A DNA stretch of 64,000 nt from Treponema socranskii subsp. paredis ATCC 35535 (GTDB lineage: Bacteria > Spirochaetota > Spirochaetia > Treponematales > Treponemataceae): positions 1,001,232-1,065,231 of the forward strand of contig KE332515.1 of NCBI GenBank assembly GCA_000413015.1. The letters run 5' to 3'. The translations under genes were made by a program, and so were the position numbers. The notes beneath the pieces were generated by a model. The model had not been told where the DNA came from. It saw nothing but the letters and a program-made list of their open reading frames with translations, and searched no databases. Each line of letters opens with the position of its first letter. The first letter of the stretch is position 1. Below, in pieces: positions 42,283-51,644 of this stretch.

Positions 42283-42361
42283 GCGTAAAAACGAAACGGC
42301 TCCTCGCGGAGCCGCAGATCGGCGCACATCCGAGCGGATCGCGCCGGATACCAAACACAAA

Positions 42362-42400
42362 AAAAACGCCCGCAATCGGACAGCCGATATGCGGGCGTTT
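42362..42400. terminator. Bidirectional intrinsic terminator
   Basis: AAACGCCCGC (42364-42373) pairs with GCGGGCGTTT (42391-42400), with inner ATCGG/CCGAT pairing. A run of A on the left becomes a T-run for the minus-strand uraA transcript; the plus strand ends GTTTAT for the BI-1 gene. Confidence 0.85.
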
Positions 42401-42416
42401 ATCTTACAGGCAGTGC

Positions 42417-43730
42417 TTATTCCACCGTTTTCGGAATTATCAAATTCAAGATAATGCCGACGACGGTCGAAAGGGCCACACCGCCCAAACTGAACACGAA
42501 ATCGCTTCCGACGGTAAACTGCAAAATACCGCCGCCGATGCCGATAACCATGATGACCGATGAAATGGTCAGATTGCGTTTATCTTTGTAATCGACGCCT
42601 TCTTCGACGAGCGTACGCAAACCGCTGGATGCGATAAGTCCGTACAAAAGCATCGAAACGCCGCCGAGTACGGGGCCGGGAATCGTTCGGATGACCGCGC
42701 CGAATTTTTGACAAAAAGACAGCACGAAGGCGATGACCGCAGCTCCTCCGATAACCCACACGCTGTACACTTTCGTAATCGCCATAACGCCGATATTTTC
42801 TCCGTACGTCGTGTTCGGCGGCCCGCCCCACACGGCAGCCCATGCAGTCGCAAGACCGTCGCCGACGAGCGTCCGGTGCAAGCCGGGATCTTTCAAAAAA
42901 TCCTTTCCGACGACGCGCGAAGTTGTCAGCGTATCGCCCAAGTGTTCACAGATCGTAGCAAGCGAAACGATCACAAAGGTGAGAGAGGCGACGAAATTGA
43001 ACTTAGGCGCGAGCCAAAAATACTTTCCCGCCGCGTCGGTTTGTAAAAACGGAAGCGCAAACCATTTCGCTTCGCGCACGACGGAAAAATCGATGACACG
43101 GTATGCGGGGAAAACGGCTCCCATAATGAGAGCAAAAAGATATCCGCCGATAAGACCGATCAATATAGAAATCGTATTGAAAAAGCCCTTCAAAAAAATC
43201 GTCGCGACAATCGCGATGCCGAGCGTTACGACGGCGATGCTCAAGTACGCAAGTGAATAATCCTGCATCGTGCCGCTCGATCCGACGTACATCGCTTCTT
43301 TGATCGCCGTCGGTGCAAGATTCATGCCGATGACGACGATGACCGATCCGATAACGACCGGAGGAAGCGCTTTATCGATCCAGCCCTTGCCCGTAAATTT
43401 AATAATCGATGCGACGACACAGTAAAAGACACCAGCGCAGATCGCACCTCCCATCGCATAGGCCGCGCCGTACTGCTCGCCGATGCCGATGAGCGCCGGA
43501 ATGAACGCAAACGACGAACCCAAAAATGCCGGCACTTTCGCCCCCGTAATGAGGATATAGATGAGCGTTCCGGTGCCCGCGGTAAAAAGCGCAGTCGACG
43601 GACTCAAGCCCGTCAAAAGCGGCACGAGTATGGTCGCGCCGAACATGGCGAACACGTGCTGAAAACTCAACGGGATCCACTGCGCGAGCGGCGGTTTGTC
43701 GTGAGGTCCTAAAATTTTCGATGAATTCAT
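42417..43730 (-). CDS. uraA: Uracil/xanthine permease (NCS2 family)
   Basis: A 437-residue proton-coupled nucleobase transporter with 12-14 predicted spans. QHVFAMFGATILVPLLTGLS at the N-terminus and the substrate-site region GLATAWAAVWGGPPNTTYGENIG fit UraA-type uracil carriers. The start at 43730 has GGGAG 7 bases upstream; the longer frame is not family-like. In context it supplies pyrimidine bases. A TATACT box at 43763-43768 (minus) and two direct 14-base repeats upstream form its regulatory region. Confidence 0.93.
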   Translation of the reverse strand: MNSSKILGPHDKPPLAQWIPLSFQHVFAMFGATILVPLLTGLSPSTALFTAGTGTLIYILITGAKVPAFLGSSFAFIPALIGIGEQYGAAYAMGGAICAGVFYCVVASIIKFTGKGWIDKALPPVVIGSVIVVIGMNLAPTAIKEAMYVGSSGTMQDYSLAYLSIAVVTLGIAIVATIFLKGFFNTISILIGLIGGYLFALIMGAVFPAYRVIDFSVVREAKWFALPFLQTDAAGKYFWLAPKFNFVASLTFVIVSLATICEHLGDTLTTSRVVGKDFLKDPGLHRTLVGDGLATAWAAVWGGPPNTTYGENIGVMAITKVYSVWVIGGAAVIAFVLSFCQKFGAVIRTIPGPVLGGVSMLLYGLIASSGLRTLVEEGVDYKDKRNLTISSVIMVIGIGGGILQFTVGSDFVFSLGGVALSTVVGIILNLIIPKTVE

Positions 43731-43794
43731 AAAAAAGCTCCCATAATGATACGAATCGGCACAGTATAGCATAAGCGTTTTTTTTTGAAAAGAA

Positions 43795-43844
43795 CGCGGA
43801 TGTTCTTTTATCGAGGACAAGTGATAGTTTCGCGGATGTTCTTT
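43795..43844 (-). promoter_or_regulatory. Direct repeats upstream of uraA
   Basis: CGCGGATGTTCTTT occurs at 43795-43808 and again at 43831-43844, 36 bases apart, about 30 and 65 bases upstream of the uraA -10 box. The first copy is also part of a dyad, AAGAAC and GTTCTT flanking GCGGAT. It is possibly a regulator binding array. Confidence 0.35.
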
Positions 43845-43889
43845 ATTAATTAAAAGGAAGAAGCCTTCCCTTCGGGGCTGCCCCTTCCG

Positions 43890-44543
43890 TCAGCGTATCG
43901 CAACGTTTTCAAAGCCCAGCGCGGTCATCGACGCGCGAAGGACGGCCCGTGCCTGCGCATCCGCGTCGTCCAAAAGCCCTTCGGCAACAAGACGTTCCGC
44001 GGCGGATGCTCTGCTCTCTTCGATCCCGTCGAAGATTTCTTTCATCGTGATCGGCACGAAAAGGCTGCGCTTTTCATCGAAGATTTCCTGCGACGCGATT
44101 TCATTTCCGAGAAGTTCGGATTTCGGAAGCGTGAGCGAAACGGATTTTCCGTCTTTCGAAACGGTCGAAGCAATCTTTGAAACGTTGGCAATACCCGCCC
44201 GCGCTATACCCGAATATTTGACGATGCTGTAGCTTTTTGCAACGCCGAGCGCACCGCTTTTTTTTATGCTCACGATTTCACTGTAGCGCAGTTTTACCGT
44301 AACCAGTTCGCGGCACAGCACGAGCTGCCGTTCGATCCTCATATATTTTTTTGCAAGTTTTATCTCAGTGATTTTTTTCCTGCCGAAATACGCGCCCGCT
44401 CCGATTGCGCACAGTAAAACCGCAGCAAGAACGATTTTCAGCAAAAGACACCGTAGGGGGAACAGAGCCGCTTTAATACTTTTTTTACCCGTTTCGCCCG
44501 CATTCGTCTTTTCCGCTTCGACCGATAAGTTCTTTTTTTCCAT
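43890..44543 (-). CDS. DUF4230 membrane-anchored protein
   Basis: A 217-residue protein with one membrane span near residues 33-53, then a DUF4230-like extracytoplasmic domain: QLVLCRELVTVKLRYSEIVS, IARAGIANVSKIASTVSKDG, VSLTLPKSELLGNEI. This order (strand, aGid segment, LP motif) is characteristic of the family, whose function is not known. ATG 44543 is chosen for GGGAG 6 bases upstream. It is divergent from hisG. Confidence 0.75.
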   Translation of the reverse strand: MEKKNLSVEAEKTNAGETGKKSIKAALFPLRCLLLKIVLAAVLLCAIGAGAYFGRKKITEIKLAKKYMRIERQLVLCRELVTVKLRYSEIVSIKKSGALGVAKSYSIVKYSGIARAGIANVSKIASTVSKDGKSVSLTLPKSELLGNEIASQEIFDEKRSLFVPITMKEIFDGIEESRASAAERLVAEGLLDDADAQARAVLRASMTALGFENVAIR

Positions 44544-44687
44544 AATAATCTCCCGTAAAAACGTTTGCACGAACTTGCCTCACCCTATCTTCGACTACAA
44601 CACCGCATCTTCGATTATACCATCGGTTATTGTTTTGGAAAATATATTTTCCGATGTCCTTACTTCCGATTGCAAACCTGCACACGA

Positions 44688-44716
44688 TTGATTTATCCCT
44701 GCCTTTCGGCTATAGT
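44688..44716 (+). promoter_or_regulatory. hisG promoter, leaderless
   Basis: TTGATT (44688-44693), a 17-base spacer and TATAGT (44711-44716). The ATG follows 9 bases after the -10 box with no ribosome binding site. A perfect 16-base palindrome, GGAAAATATATTTTCC, lies upstream at 44637-44652. Confidence 0.6.
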
Positions 44717-44725
44717 TTTAAATAT

Positions 44726-45580
44726 ATGGAAAAATTAAAACTGCTCCTTCCTAAAGGAAGAATTTACGAAAGCGTTGTCGGCCTCTTAAACGGCGCGGGT
44801 ATCAAAGTGGATTTGCCCGAACGCGCGTACCGCCCCATCGTCAATCAAAGCGATTTGGAAGCGAAAGTGATGAAACCGCAAAATATCGGCAAACTGCTCG
44901 AACTGGGTTCTCACGACGCGGGCTTTACCGGCCGCGACTGGATCGAAGAGACGAAAGCCGATGTCGAAGAGATCATGGATTTGGGTTTCGACAAAGTGCG
45001 CATCGTCGCGGCAGTACCGAATGCGCTCGACGATCACACGCTTCAAACGAAGCGCGTCGTCGTCGCAACCGAATACGAGCAGATCGCGCGCAAGTGGCTC
45101 GAAAGCAAAAAAATCGACAGCATCATCGTGCGGACTTACGGTGCAACCGAAGTGTTCCCGCCCGACGATGCCGATATGATCATCGACAATACGGCGACGG
45201 GACGCACGCTGCAGGAAAACGGGCTCCGCATCGTCGACACGATTTTGAAAAGTTCGACGTGTTTTTTCGCATCGAAGGCGGCGCTCGCCGATCCGCAAAA
45301 AAAACAAAAGATCGCCGAACTGAAAATGCTCTTCGAAGCGGTGCTCAATGCGCGCAATAAAGTGATGCTCGAAATGAACTGTCCGAAAGACATCTTCGAT
45401 ACGCTTATCAAAGAGATCCCCGCGATGAAAAGTCCGACCGTTTCTCCGCTGTACGGAGACGACGGCTATGCGGTCAAAATTGCAGTCGATAAATCCGAAG
45501 TACCGCTCCTTTTGCCGAAGCTGAAAAAACTCGGAGCGGCCGATATCCTCGAATACGAACTTCGGAAAGTGCTGGCATAA
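44726..45580 (+). CDS. hisG: ATP phosphoribosyltransferase, long form
   Basis: First step of histidine synthesis, joining ATP and PRPP. The 284-residue protein is the long form: a catalytic domain from MEKLKLLLPKGRIYESV, with DMIIDNTATGRTLQENGL near 150 as the PRPP-binding loop, and a C-terminal ACT-like regulatory domain (about 210-284) that gives histidine feedback, so no HisZ partner is needed. The frame extends 32 residues upstream, but the -10 box would lie inside that extension. Followed by hisB after 58 bases. Confidence 0.95.
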   Translation: MEKLKLLLPKGRIYESVVGLLNGAGIKVDLPERAYRPIVNQSDLEAKVMKPQNIGKLLELGSHDAGFTGRDWIEETKADVEEIMDLGFDKVRIVAAVPNALDDHTLQTKRVVVATEYEQIARKWLESKKIDSIIVRTYGATEVFPPDDADMIIDNTATGRTLQENGLRIVDTILKSSTCFFASKAALADPQKKQKIAELKMLFEAVLNARNKVMLEMNCPKDIFDTLIKEIPAMKSPTVSPLYGDDGYAVKIAVDKSEVPLLLPKLKKLGAADILEYELRKVLA

Positions 45581-45638
45581 ATCAATAGGTCGAACAGCGG
45601 GTTCTGAAAATAATAATTAATAAATCACGGAGCGTGTT

Positions 45639-46262
45639 ATGGCGGGACGAATCGCATCGATAGAACGGAACACGAGCGAAACGCGGATATCGCTTACCCT
45701 CGATCTCGACGGGAGCGGAAAATATACGGTAGAAAATCCGATAGGGTTTTTCGATCACATGCTGCGCTCTTTTTGCAAACACGGTCTCTTCGATTTGAGC
45801 GGCACGCTTTCAGGCGATTTGAACGTCGACCAGCATCACCTCATCGAAGATACGGGTATCGTACTCGGAAGCTGCTTTGCGAAAGCGCTCGGAGATTGTG
45901 CGGGTATTTCCCGTTCGGGGTTTTTTATCTACCCGATGGACGAAACGCTTTCGCGCGCCGCAGTCGATTTCGGCGGACGTTCATACCTTGTCTTCGATGG
46001 AAAAATTTCGGGCATTCCCCTCGTGTCGCTCGGCGACGACGGAAAAGAAGCGAGCTTTCAAACGGACTGCGTTGAAGATTTTTGGCAAGGCTTTGTCGGA
46101 GGCGCCAAATGCAATCTGCATTTGGACACGATTCGCGGCAGAAGCGATCACCACAAAATCGAAGCGATGTTTAAAGCCGCTTCCCGCGCCATACGGAACG
46201 CCGTCGAACTCGACGTTCGAAGGTGCGGGGAAATTCCTTCGACGAAAGGCGTCATCGTCTGA
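45639..46262 (+). CDS. hisB: Imidazoleglycerol-phosphate dehydratase
   Basis: Dehydrates imidazoleglycerol phosphate in histidine synthesis. A 207-residue monofunctional enzyme without a phosphatase domain. Manganese-binding motifs are FDHMLRSFCKHG near 31, DQHHLIEDTGI near 64, and the C-terminal RSDHHKIEAMFKAASRA; FVGGAKCNLHL is also typical. GGAG is 6 bases before the ATG. It is likely co-transcribed with hisG. Confidence 0.96.
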   Translation: MAGRIASIERNTSETRISLTLDLDGSGKYTVENPIGFFDHMLRSFCKHGLFDLSGTLSGDLNVDQHHLIEDTGIVLGSCFAKALGDCAGISRSGFFIYPMDETLSRAAVDFGGRSYLVFDGKISGIPLVSLGDDGKEASFQTDCVEDFWQGFVGGAKCNLHLDTIRGRSDHHKIEAMFKAASRAIRNAVELDVRRCGEIPSTKGVIV

Positions 46263-46435
46263 CGATCCGTTTGCTTTGCGATAAAAACTCGCGCATCGAT
46301 CGTCGATATCGAAAAGCTTCCATATTATTTCAGACTGCCGAATCGATGTTCGGCATTACCGAATCGATGCTCGGCATATAAGGGGGAAGCATCGTTCCGC
46401 GCCAAGGACGTAAGTATGCACCGCGCAGGCCCGTA

Positions 46436-47866
46436 TCAGCGGCGCTGTGAAGCGAGCCACGCGAACAGCTTTACGCCCTCATCTTCGACATCGTCGTTCA
46501 AAACGTATATCCACGACGCATGTCCGTCAAATCGATACGGATTGCCTTCTTTGTCTTTATAGACGCCGCTTAGATCGCGGACGTCGTCGTAAACGACGTA
46601 ATGCAAATCTTCAGGATGCAGCTTTCGAAGACGGGCTACGGTTGCACCGTCGTGTTTTTCCATCTTAATCGTCTCGTCGTCTTTTGACCTGGTAAACCAC
46701 AGCGGAACTTTCGAAAGTTCGCCGAGCTGACTGTCCGTAATTTTTCTATCGGGATACGCTTCGCACACGGGAAAAGCCGCCGCAAAAAAATCGGGATATT
46801 GCAAAAGCATATTGAGCGTCATATAGCCGCCGGCCGAACAGCCGCCGACATATATGCGATCCGTGTCGATGTACGGATGCTTTGCGATACATTCGTCGAT
46901 CAATTCTTTTACCGCCGTACTGTAATATGAAACGCTTGCTGCGGGATTTTCTTTATCGGATTTGACATTCAAATCGGTTTTAAAAAGTGCATTGGCGGTT
47001 TTGAGAAAGGGCTTCAATATATTTTTTGCCGTTCCTTCAATATCGACGGGAACCCAAAGCCGAGTTCCTCCTGCACCCGCACTTGTCGATTCGAGCCACG
47101 CCGTCGGTGCTTGCGGAACGAGGACTGCCGCGCCGTTTTCGAAATACGACTGTATTTTTTGCCCCGCGAGGTTCACCGCTTTCGTGCCCAAAATCGGCAT
47201 ATACGGATTATTGCCGCCTTCGGCTATACCGTGAAACCAAACGATCAGCGGAATTTTTTTATCGCTTTGATCGGAATTTGTCGGCGTCCAAAACGCATAA
47301 CGCAGATCCGTATCGCCCGATGTAAAACCCGATATCGTAAAGCGCGCAGCTTCGGGGCATACGGCGGCACTCCGTTTTTTTATCGTAAAGCCGAGTTTAT
47401 CGTTTTCAATTTTTAAACCGTAAAGCGTACCCGTATAAAAGACGGCTTTTATAAAAGGATTTCCGGAAGGTTCTTCCGGTTCAACGGAAAGTTTCAGCGT
47501 TATATGATTTCCTTCGCCGTCGACTTTATTGCCCCGCGAGTCGGAGAGGTACGCGTCGACAACATCGCGCTCGCCTTTTGAAAAACCGAATCCGAGCCGC
47601 GCCTGCTCTTCCGGCGCGAAAATTCTCGTAACTTCAAAATCTTTTGCTTTGACGGCATCGGCCGAAAAAGTTTTGCCGGTATTCATTATCACCGTATCGG
47701 CGACGGGCCCCCAATCGTAGGCGCCGACGACAAGCACGTATCGATTTTTAGCAGGCTCCGCAGCTTCTACAAGAACCGTAACCGTGTCCGCTTCTTCCGC
47801 AGCAAACGGCAAAAGACAAAAGTGGAGTAACCATACCGCAAAAAAAATCTTATAAGCTTTGCTCAT
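46436..47866 (-). CDS. Exported esterase / peptidase-like alpha/beta-hydrolase
   Basis: A 476-residue secreted hydrolase. Signal peptide YKIFFAVWLLHFCLLPFAA. The first 140 mature residues are an Ig-like N-terminal domain, and the hydrolase follows with IPLIVWFHGIAEGG (oxyanion loop), the elbow VGGCSAGGYMTLNML near 340, an Asp near 405 in TRSKDDETI, and a His near 455 in FDGHASW. It resembles PHB-depolymerase/feruloyl-esterase-like family 1 carbohydrate esterases. ATG 47866 is 6 bases after a TATACT box, so probably leaderless. Substrate unknown. Confidence 0.83.
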   Translation of the reverse strand: MSKAYKIFFAVWLLHFCLLPFAAEEADTVTVLVEAAEPAKNRYVLVVGAYDWGPVADTVIMNTGKTFSADAVKAKDFEVTRIFAPEEQARLGFGFSKGERDVVDAYLSDSRGNKVDGEGNHITLKLSVEPEEPSGNPFIKAVFYTGTLYGLKIENDKLGFTIKKRSAAVCPEAARFTISGFTSGDTDLRYAFWTPTNSDQSDKKIPLIVWFHGIAEGGNNPYMPILGTKAVNLAGQKIQSYFENGAAVLVPQAPTAWLESTSAGAGGTRLWVPVDIEGTAKNILKPFLKTANALFKTDLNVKSDKENPAASVSYYSTAVKELIDECIAKHPYIDTDRIYVGGCSAGGYMTLNMLLQYPDFFAAAFPVCEAYPDRKITDSQLGELSKVPLWFTRSKDDETIKMEKHDGATVARLRKLHPEDLHYVVYDDVRDLSGVYKDKEGNPYRFDGHASWIYVLNDDVEDEGVKLFAWLASQRR

Positions 47867-47993
47867 AAAACAAGTATATAGTATTCTTATACATACCGCT
47901 ACAGCGAATGCCGCGACGGAGATGAAGTTATATTCGCAAAATAATAAAGGGGCGGAAATCATTTTCCGTCAACAGTTTTTCCTTTCCGTTTCA

Positions 47994-48022
47994 TTGCAAA
48001 AATCGTTCGGAAACTATACAAT
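47994..48022 (+). promoter_or_regulatory. prfA promoter, leaderless
   Basis: TTGCAA (47994-47999), a 17-base spacer and TACAAT (48017-48022), then 8 bases to the ATG at 48031. No Shine-Dalgarno sequence is present. Confidence 0.6.
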
Positions 48023-48030
48023 AAAACGCT

Positions 48031-49122
48031 ATGGATTTACTGAAAAAACTCGAAGAATGCAAAAGACGCTTCGACGAATTAAGCGCGCGCGTTATGGATA
48101 GCGATCTTGTTAAAGACGTCGAAAAATACAAAGACGTTATGCGCGAACACGGTCATCTCTCCGAACTCATGGAATTATACGGCGAATATAAAAAAATGCT
48201 CGACGGCATCGAAAGCGATACCGAACTGATCACGAACGAAGACGATCATGATCTGAAAGAGATGGCGAGGGAAGAACTGAAATCGCTCGAAGAACAAAAG
48301 CCGCTGCTCGAAGAAAAAATAAAATTAAAACTCATCCCTCCCGATCCGCTCGACGAAAAAAACATCATCGTCGAAATACGAAACGGCGTCGGCGGAGACG
48401 AAGCGTCGCTGTTCGTCGCCGACCTCTACGAAATGTACGCGCGCTTTGCGGAGATGAAAGGATGGAAATACGAAATTATGAATTCGACGCCGACGGAAGT
48501 GGGCGGCTATAAAGAGATTTCGTTTTCGCTTTCCGGAAAATTCGTATACGGTACGCTGAGGTGGGAAGGCGGCGTACACCGCGTACAGCGCGTTCCCGCA
48601 ACGGAAGCTCAAGGAAGAATCCATACGAGCACGGTGACGGTCGCAGTCCTTCCCGAAGCGAGCGAAACCGATATCGTCATCAAGCTGGAAGACGTGCGCA
48701 TCGATGTGATGCGGGCGGGCGGCCCCGGCGGACAGTGCGTCAACACGACGGATTCCGCAGTACGCCTCACGCATATTCCGACGGGACTCGTCGTCATTCA
48801 GCAGGACGAAAAAAGCCAAATCAAAAATAAAGCGAAAGCGTTCCGCGTTTTACGCGCGCGCCTGTTCGATTTGGAAGAGAGCAAAAAACGGGCGGAACGG
48901 GATGCGGCGCGTAAATCGATGGTCGGAAGCGGCGACAGAAGCGAACGCATCCGCACGTACAATTTTCCGCAAAACAGAGTGACCGATCACCGCATCAATT
49001 TGACGCTGTACAAGCTCGACCAGTTTATGCTCGGCTATATGGACGAAATGCTCGACGCGCTCAACGTGTACGCAAAAGAAGAGCAGCTGAAAACGGACGT
49101 AAGCGAACTCGAACACGATTAA
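48031..49122 (+). CDS. prfA: Peptide chain release factor 1
   Basis: Terminates translation at UAA and UAG. The 363-residue protein has the RF1 codon-recognition region [15 protein letters not shown] (P-x-T) near 187, and the GGQ loop [19 protein letters not shown] near 230 that triggers peptide release. The N-terminal domain is coiled-coil. It is directly followed by prmC, whose product methylates the GGQ glutamine. Confidence 0.98.
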   Translation: MDLLKKLEECKRRFDELSARVMDSDLVKDVEKYKDVMREHGHLSELMELYGEYKKMLDGIESDTELITNEDDHDLKEMAREELKSLEEQKPLLEEKIKLKLIPPDPLDEKNIIVEIRNGVGGDEASLFVADLYEMYARFAEMKGWKYEIMNSTPTEVGGYKEISFSLSGKFVYGTLRWEGGVHRVQRVPATEAQGRIHTSTVTVAVLPEASETDIVIKLEDVRIDVMRAGGPGGQCVNTTDSAVRLTHIPTGLVVIQQDEKSQIKNKAKAFRVLRARLFDLEESKKRAERDAARKSMVGSGDRSERIRTYNFPQNRVTDHRINLTLYKLDQFMLGYMDEMLDALNVYAKEEQLKTDVSELEHD

Positions 49123-49154
49123 CGGATAAGAGCGCACAGCGGCGGAACAAAAGC

Positions 49155-50123
49155 GTGACCATCAAAAACGCAAGAGACGAAGCGATAAAAAAATTAATAA
49201 ATTCTCCGACGGCGCAGCTCGATGCGGACGTTCTTTTATCGCACACGATCAAGTGTTCGAAATCTTTTTTACTCGCACACCGGAATGACGATTTGACCGC
49301 CGCTCAGTACGGCACATTTATGTCCGCAATCGCGCTTCGCCAAACGGGGCTCGCAGTCGCCTATATCACGGGACACAAAGAATTCTATAAACTCGATTTT
49401 ATCGTCACACAAGACGTACTCGTTCCGAAGCCGGACACCGAAACGCTCGTGGAAAAAGCGGTCGAAAGCATCAAAGAGATTGTACGAAACAAAACGTCGA
49501 ACGATGCCGAAGCGGTACGGACTGCCGAAGCGTTGAAAAAAAATATCGAAAGGTGCACGGATCATACGCTCCGCATAGCCGATATATGCACGGGAAGCGG
49601 CTGCGTCGGTATCGCGGCAGCTCGTGAATTGAACGAGTGCGGAATCTTTTGCGATCTTACGCTTACCGACATTTCTCCCCGCGCTCTTGAAATCACAAAG
49701 CAAAACGCGGGACGGCTTTTAACGAAAGATCAGTTCAAACGCACGGCATTCGTCTCGGGCGATCTGCTTGCCACGATTTCGCCCTGCATCCTCTTCGACG
49801 CGATACTCGCAAATCCGCCTTACGTGCCGTCCGATGAGGTGACGGAATTATTAAAAGACGGAAGAGGCGAACCGAGAATTGCTCTCGACGGAGATGCAGA
49901 CGGCGCGCTCGGCGTACGGCAAAGCTCGGACGGCCTTGCGATCACGAGGCGCCTCGCAGCGCAAGCGTACGAGCACCTCGCGCAAGGCGGCATGTTTTTT
50001 CTCGAAAGCGGCGAATACAATGCACAAGGAGCCGCCCGCTTGATGAAAAAAGCGGGCTTTATCCGCGTCGAAACGCACAGCGATTTGTCGGGCAGGCCGC
50101 GCGTTACGACAGGAGTGCGATAA
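49155..50123 (+). CDS. prmC: Release factor glutamine methyltransferase
   Basis: SAM-dependent methyltransferase that modifies the GGQ glutamine of release factors. The 322-residue protein has an N-terminal helical domain, VLVPKPDTETLVEKA, the SAM loop IADICTGSGCVGIAAA near 140, and the catalytic NPPYVPSDE near 223. It starts with GTG 32 bases after prfA, the usual gene order. An acidic insert (about 115-130) lies just before the SAM loop. Confidence 0.95.
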   Translation: MTIKNARDEAIKKLINSPTAQLDADVLLSHTIKCSKSFLLAHRNDDLTAAQYGTFMSAIALRQTGLAVAYITGHKEFYKLDFIVTQDVLVPKPDTETLVEKAVESIKEIVRNKTSNDAEAVRTAEALKKNIERCTDHTLRIADICTGSGCVGIAAARELNECGIFCDLTLTDISPRALEITKQNAGRLLTKDQFKRTAFVSGDLLATISPCILFDAILANPPYVPSDEVTELLKDGRGEPRIALDGDADGALGVRQSSDGLAITRRLAAQAYEHLAQGGMFFLESGEYNAQGAARLMKKAGFIRVETHSDLSGRPRVTTGVR

Positions 50124-50249
50124 AAAATCAATAAAAGAAGGCTTCACCTGTTATGAAAAGTTATTAATCGGTACAGCCCTGCTCCGCCCGAATCGGGTAT
50201 CTATGCAAAAGCGCGTACGGAGGATGATTTGCCGTACAGCGGAATGCAT

Positions 50250-51635
50250 TTATTTTCCGACGCAAAAATTGCCGAATACGCTTTCGAGTATGTCTTCGGG
50301 CGTCACTTCTCCGGTAACTTCGCCGAGAAAAGCGAGCGCGTCTTCCAAATCCTGAACGACGGCATCGAGCGCGTAGTCTTCGTCGGCGCTCTCAAGCGCA
50401 TGGCGCACGCTTGAAAGCGCTTCTTCAACCGATTTTTTTTGTCTGGCAGATCCGAGTCCCGCCTGCTTCCGATCCGTATCCGTCCCCGAAACGAGAGAAC
50501 GCTTTACTTCTTCGACGAGGCTTCCGATCCCGTCGCCTTTTTTTGCACTTACGGCCGCTTCCGCACGCAGATCCGCAATTACCTTTTTCTGTTCATCGGA
50601 AAGCCGTCTACCGCTTTCGGCATCGCTTTTATTCCATACGAACACGACAGGTTCGGCACAGTCTCTCAAAAACGATTCGTCGTCGGAGGTAAAACCCGCC
50701 GTACTGTCGGCGAGGTAGAGCACGACGTCCGCATCCTTTGTAAGGGAACGAGCGGATTCGACGCCCTGCTTTTCGACGATATCCGCCGTCGCGCGCAAGC
50801 CCGCCGTGTCGAAGAGGCGTACCGGTATGCCGCCGAAATCCGCCCAGCTTTCAAGCCAGTCGCGCGTCGTACCTGCGATATCGGAAACGATTGCGCGTTC
50901 TTCTTTTAAAAGCGTATTGAATAAACTCGATTTGCCGGCATTCGTCCTTCCGCACAAAACGACGCGCGCTCCGTCCTGATAGAGCTTTTCGCTTTTCCAC
51001 GAATCGACGAGAGACTGCAGGAAAAATACCGCCCGCTCGATGTCCGTGCGGTCGAAAGAATCCGCGATCGTCTCTTCGTCTTCGGGATATTCGACGGCGA
51101 CTTCGATAGATGCAAGCGTCTCGACGAGCAGCTTTTTTATCGAATCGATTTCGTCGAAGAGAGAACCCGAAAGTCTTCCGGCAGCTCGGCCTCTCGATGC
51201 GTCGGTGCGGCTTTCGATGATTTCCCTCACCGCTTCCGCTTTTGTCAAATCGGTTTTTCCGTTGACATAAGCGCGGAACGTAAACTCTCCGCGCTCGGCT
51301 TCGCGGAATCCGTTTGCAAGCAGCAATTTATTAATTGCGCTCACGACCGCAGGTCCGCCGTGGCACGATATTTCCGCCATATCTTCGCCGGTAAAACTTT
51401 TCGGAGCGCGGAAAACCGACACGAGCACTTCATCGATTTTTTTATCTCCGTCCCGAATCCAGCCGTACACGACGGTATTGGCCGCGGCATTCAACAATGC
51501 ATCGGGACGAGAAAACAGTTCGGCAACGAGTTCGATGCAGCCTTTTCCCGAAGTGCGCACGATGCCGAGCGCGCTCGGAGCGAGCGCCGTCGCTATAGCG
51601 GCTATAGGTTCATCCGGCGTATAGGTTCCCGACAT
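50250..51635 (-). CDS. mnmE: tRNA modification GTPase MnmE
   Basis: With MnmG adds carboxymethylaminomethyl to wobble uridine 34 of tRNAs. The 461-residue protein has the N-terminal formyl-THF domain (about 1-120), a helical domain, and a G domain inserted near 215-370 with GRTNAGKSSLFNTL, DIAGTTRD, DTAGLR and VWNKSD, and the C-terminal catalytic motif FGNFCVGK. GAGGAG lies 5 bases before the ATG. It starts 9 bases after the upstream DUF4015 gene, so the two form an operon. Confidence 0.97.
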   Translation of the reverse strand: MSGTYTPDEPIAAIATALAPSALGIVRTSGKGCIELVAELFSRPDALLNAAANTVVYGWIRDGDKKIDEVLVSVFRAPKSFTGEDMAEISCHGGPAVVSAINKLLLANGFREAERGEFTFRAYVNGKTDLTKAEAVREIIESRTDASRGRAAGRLSGSLFDEIDSIKKLLVETLASIEVAVEYPEDEETIADSFDRTDIERAVFFLQSLVDSWKSEKLYQDGARVVLCGRTNAGKSSLFNTLLKEERAIVSDIAGTTRDWLESWADFGGIPVRLFDTAGLRATADIVEKQGVESARSLTKDADVVLYLADSTAGFTSDDESFLRDCAEPVVFVWNKSDAESGRRLSDEQKKVIADLRAEAAVSAKKGDGIGSLVEEVKRSLVSGTDTDRKQAGLGSARQKKSVEEALSSVRHALESADEDYALDAVVQDLEDALAFLGEVTGEVTPEDILESVFGNFCVGK

Positions 51636-51644
51636 GCATGCTCC

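Noticed and set aside
44637-44652. Palindrome GGAAAATATATTTTCC upstream of hisG, also in part at 17831-17844
   Set aside because: A short AT-rich palindrome found twice; too simple to call a regulatory site without more copies.
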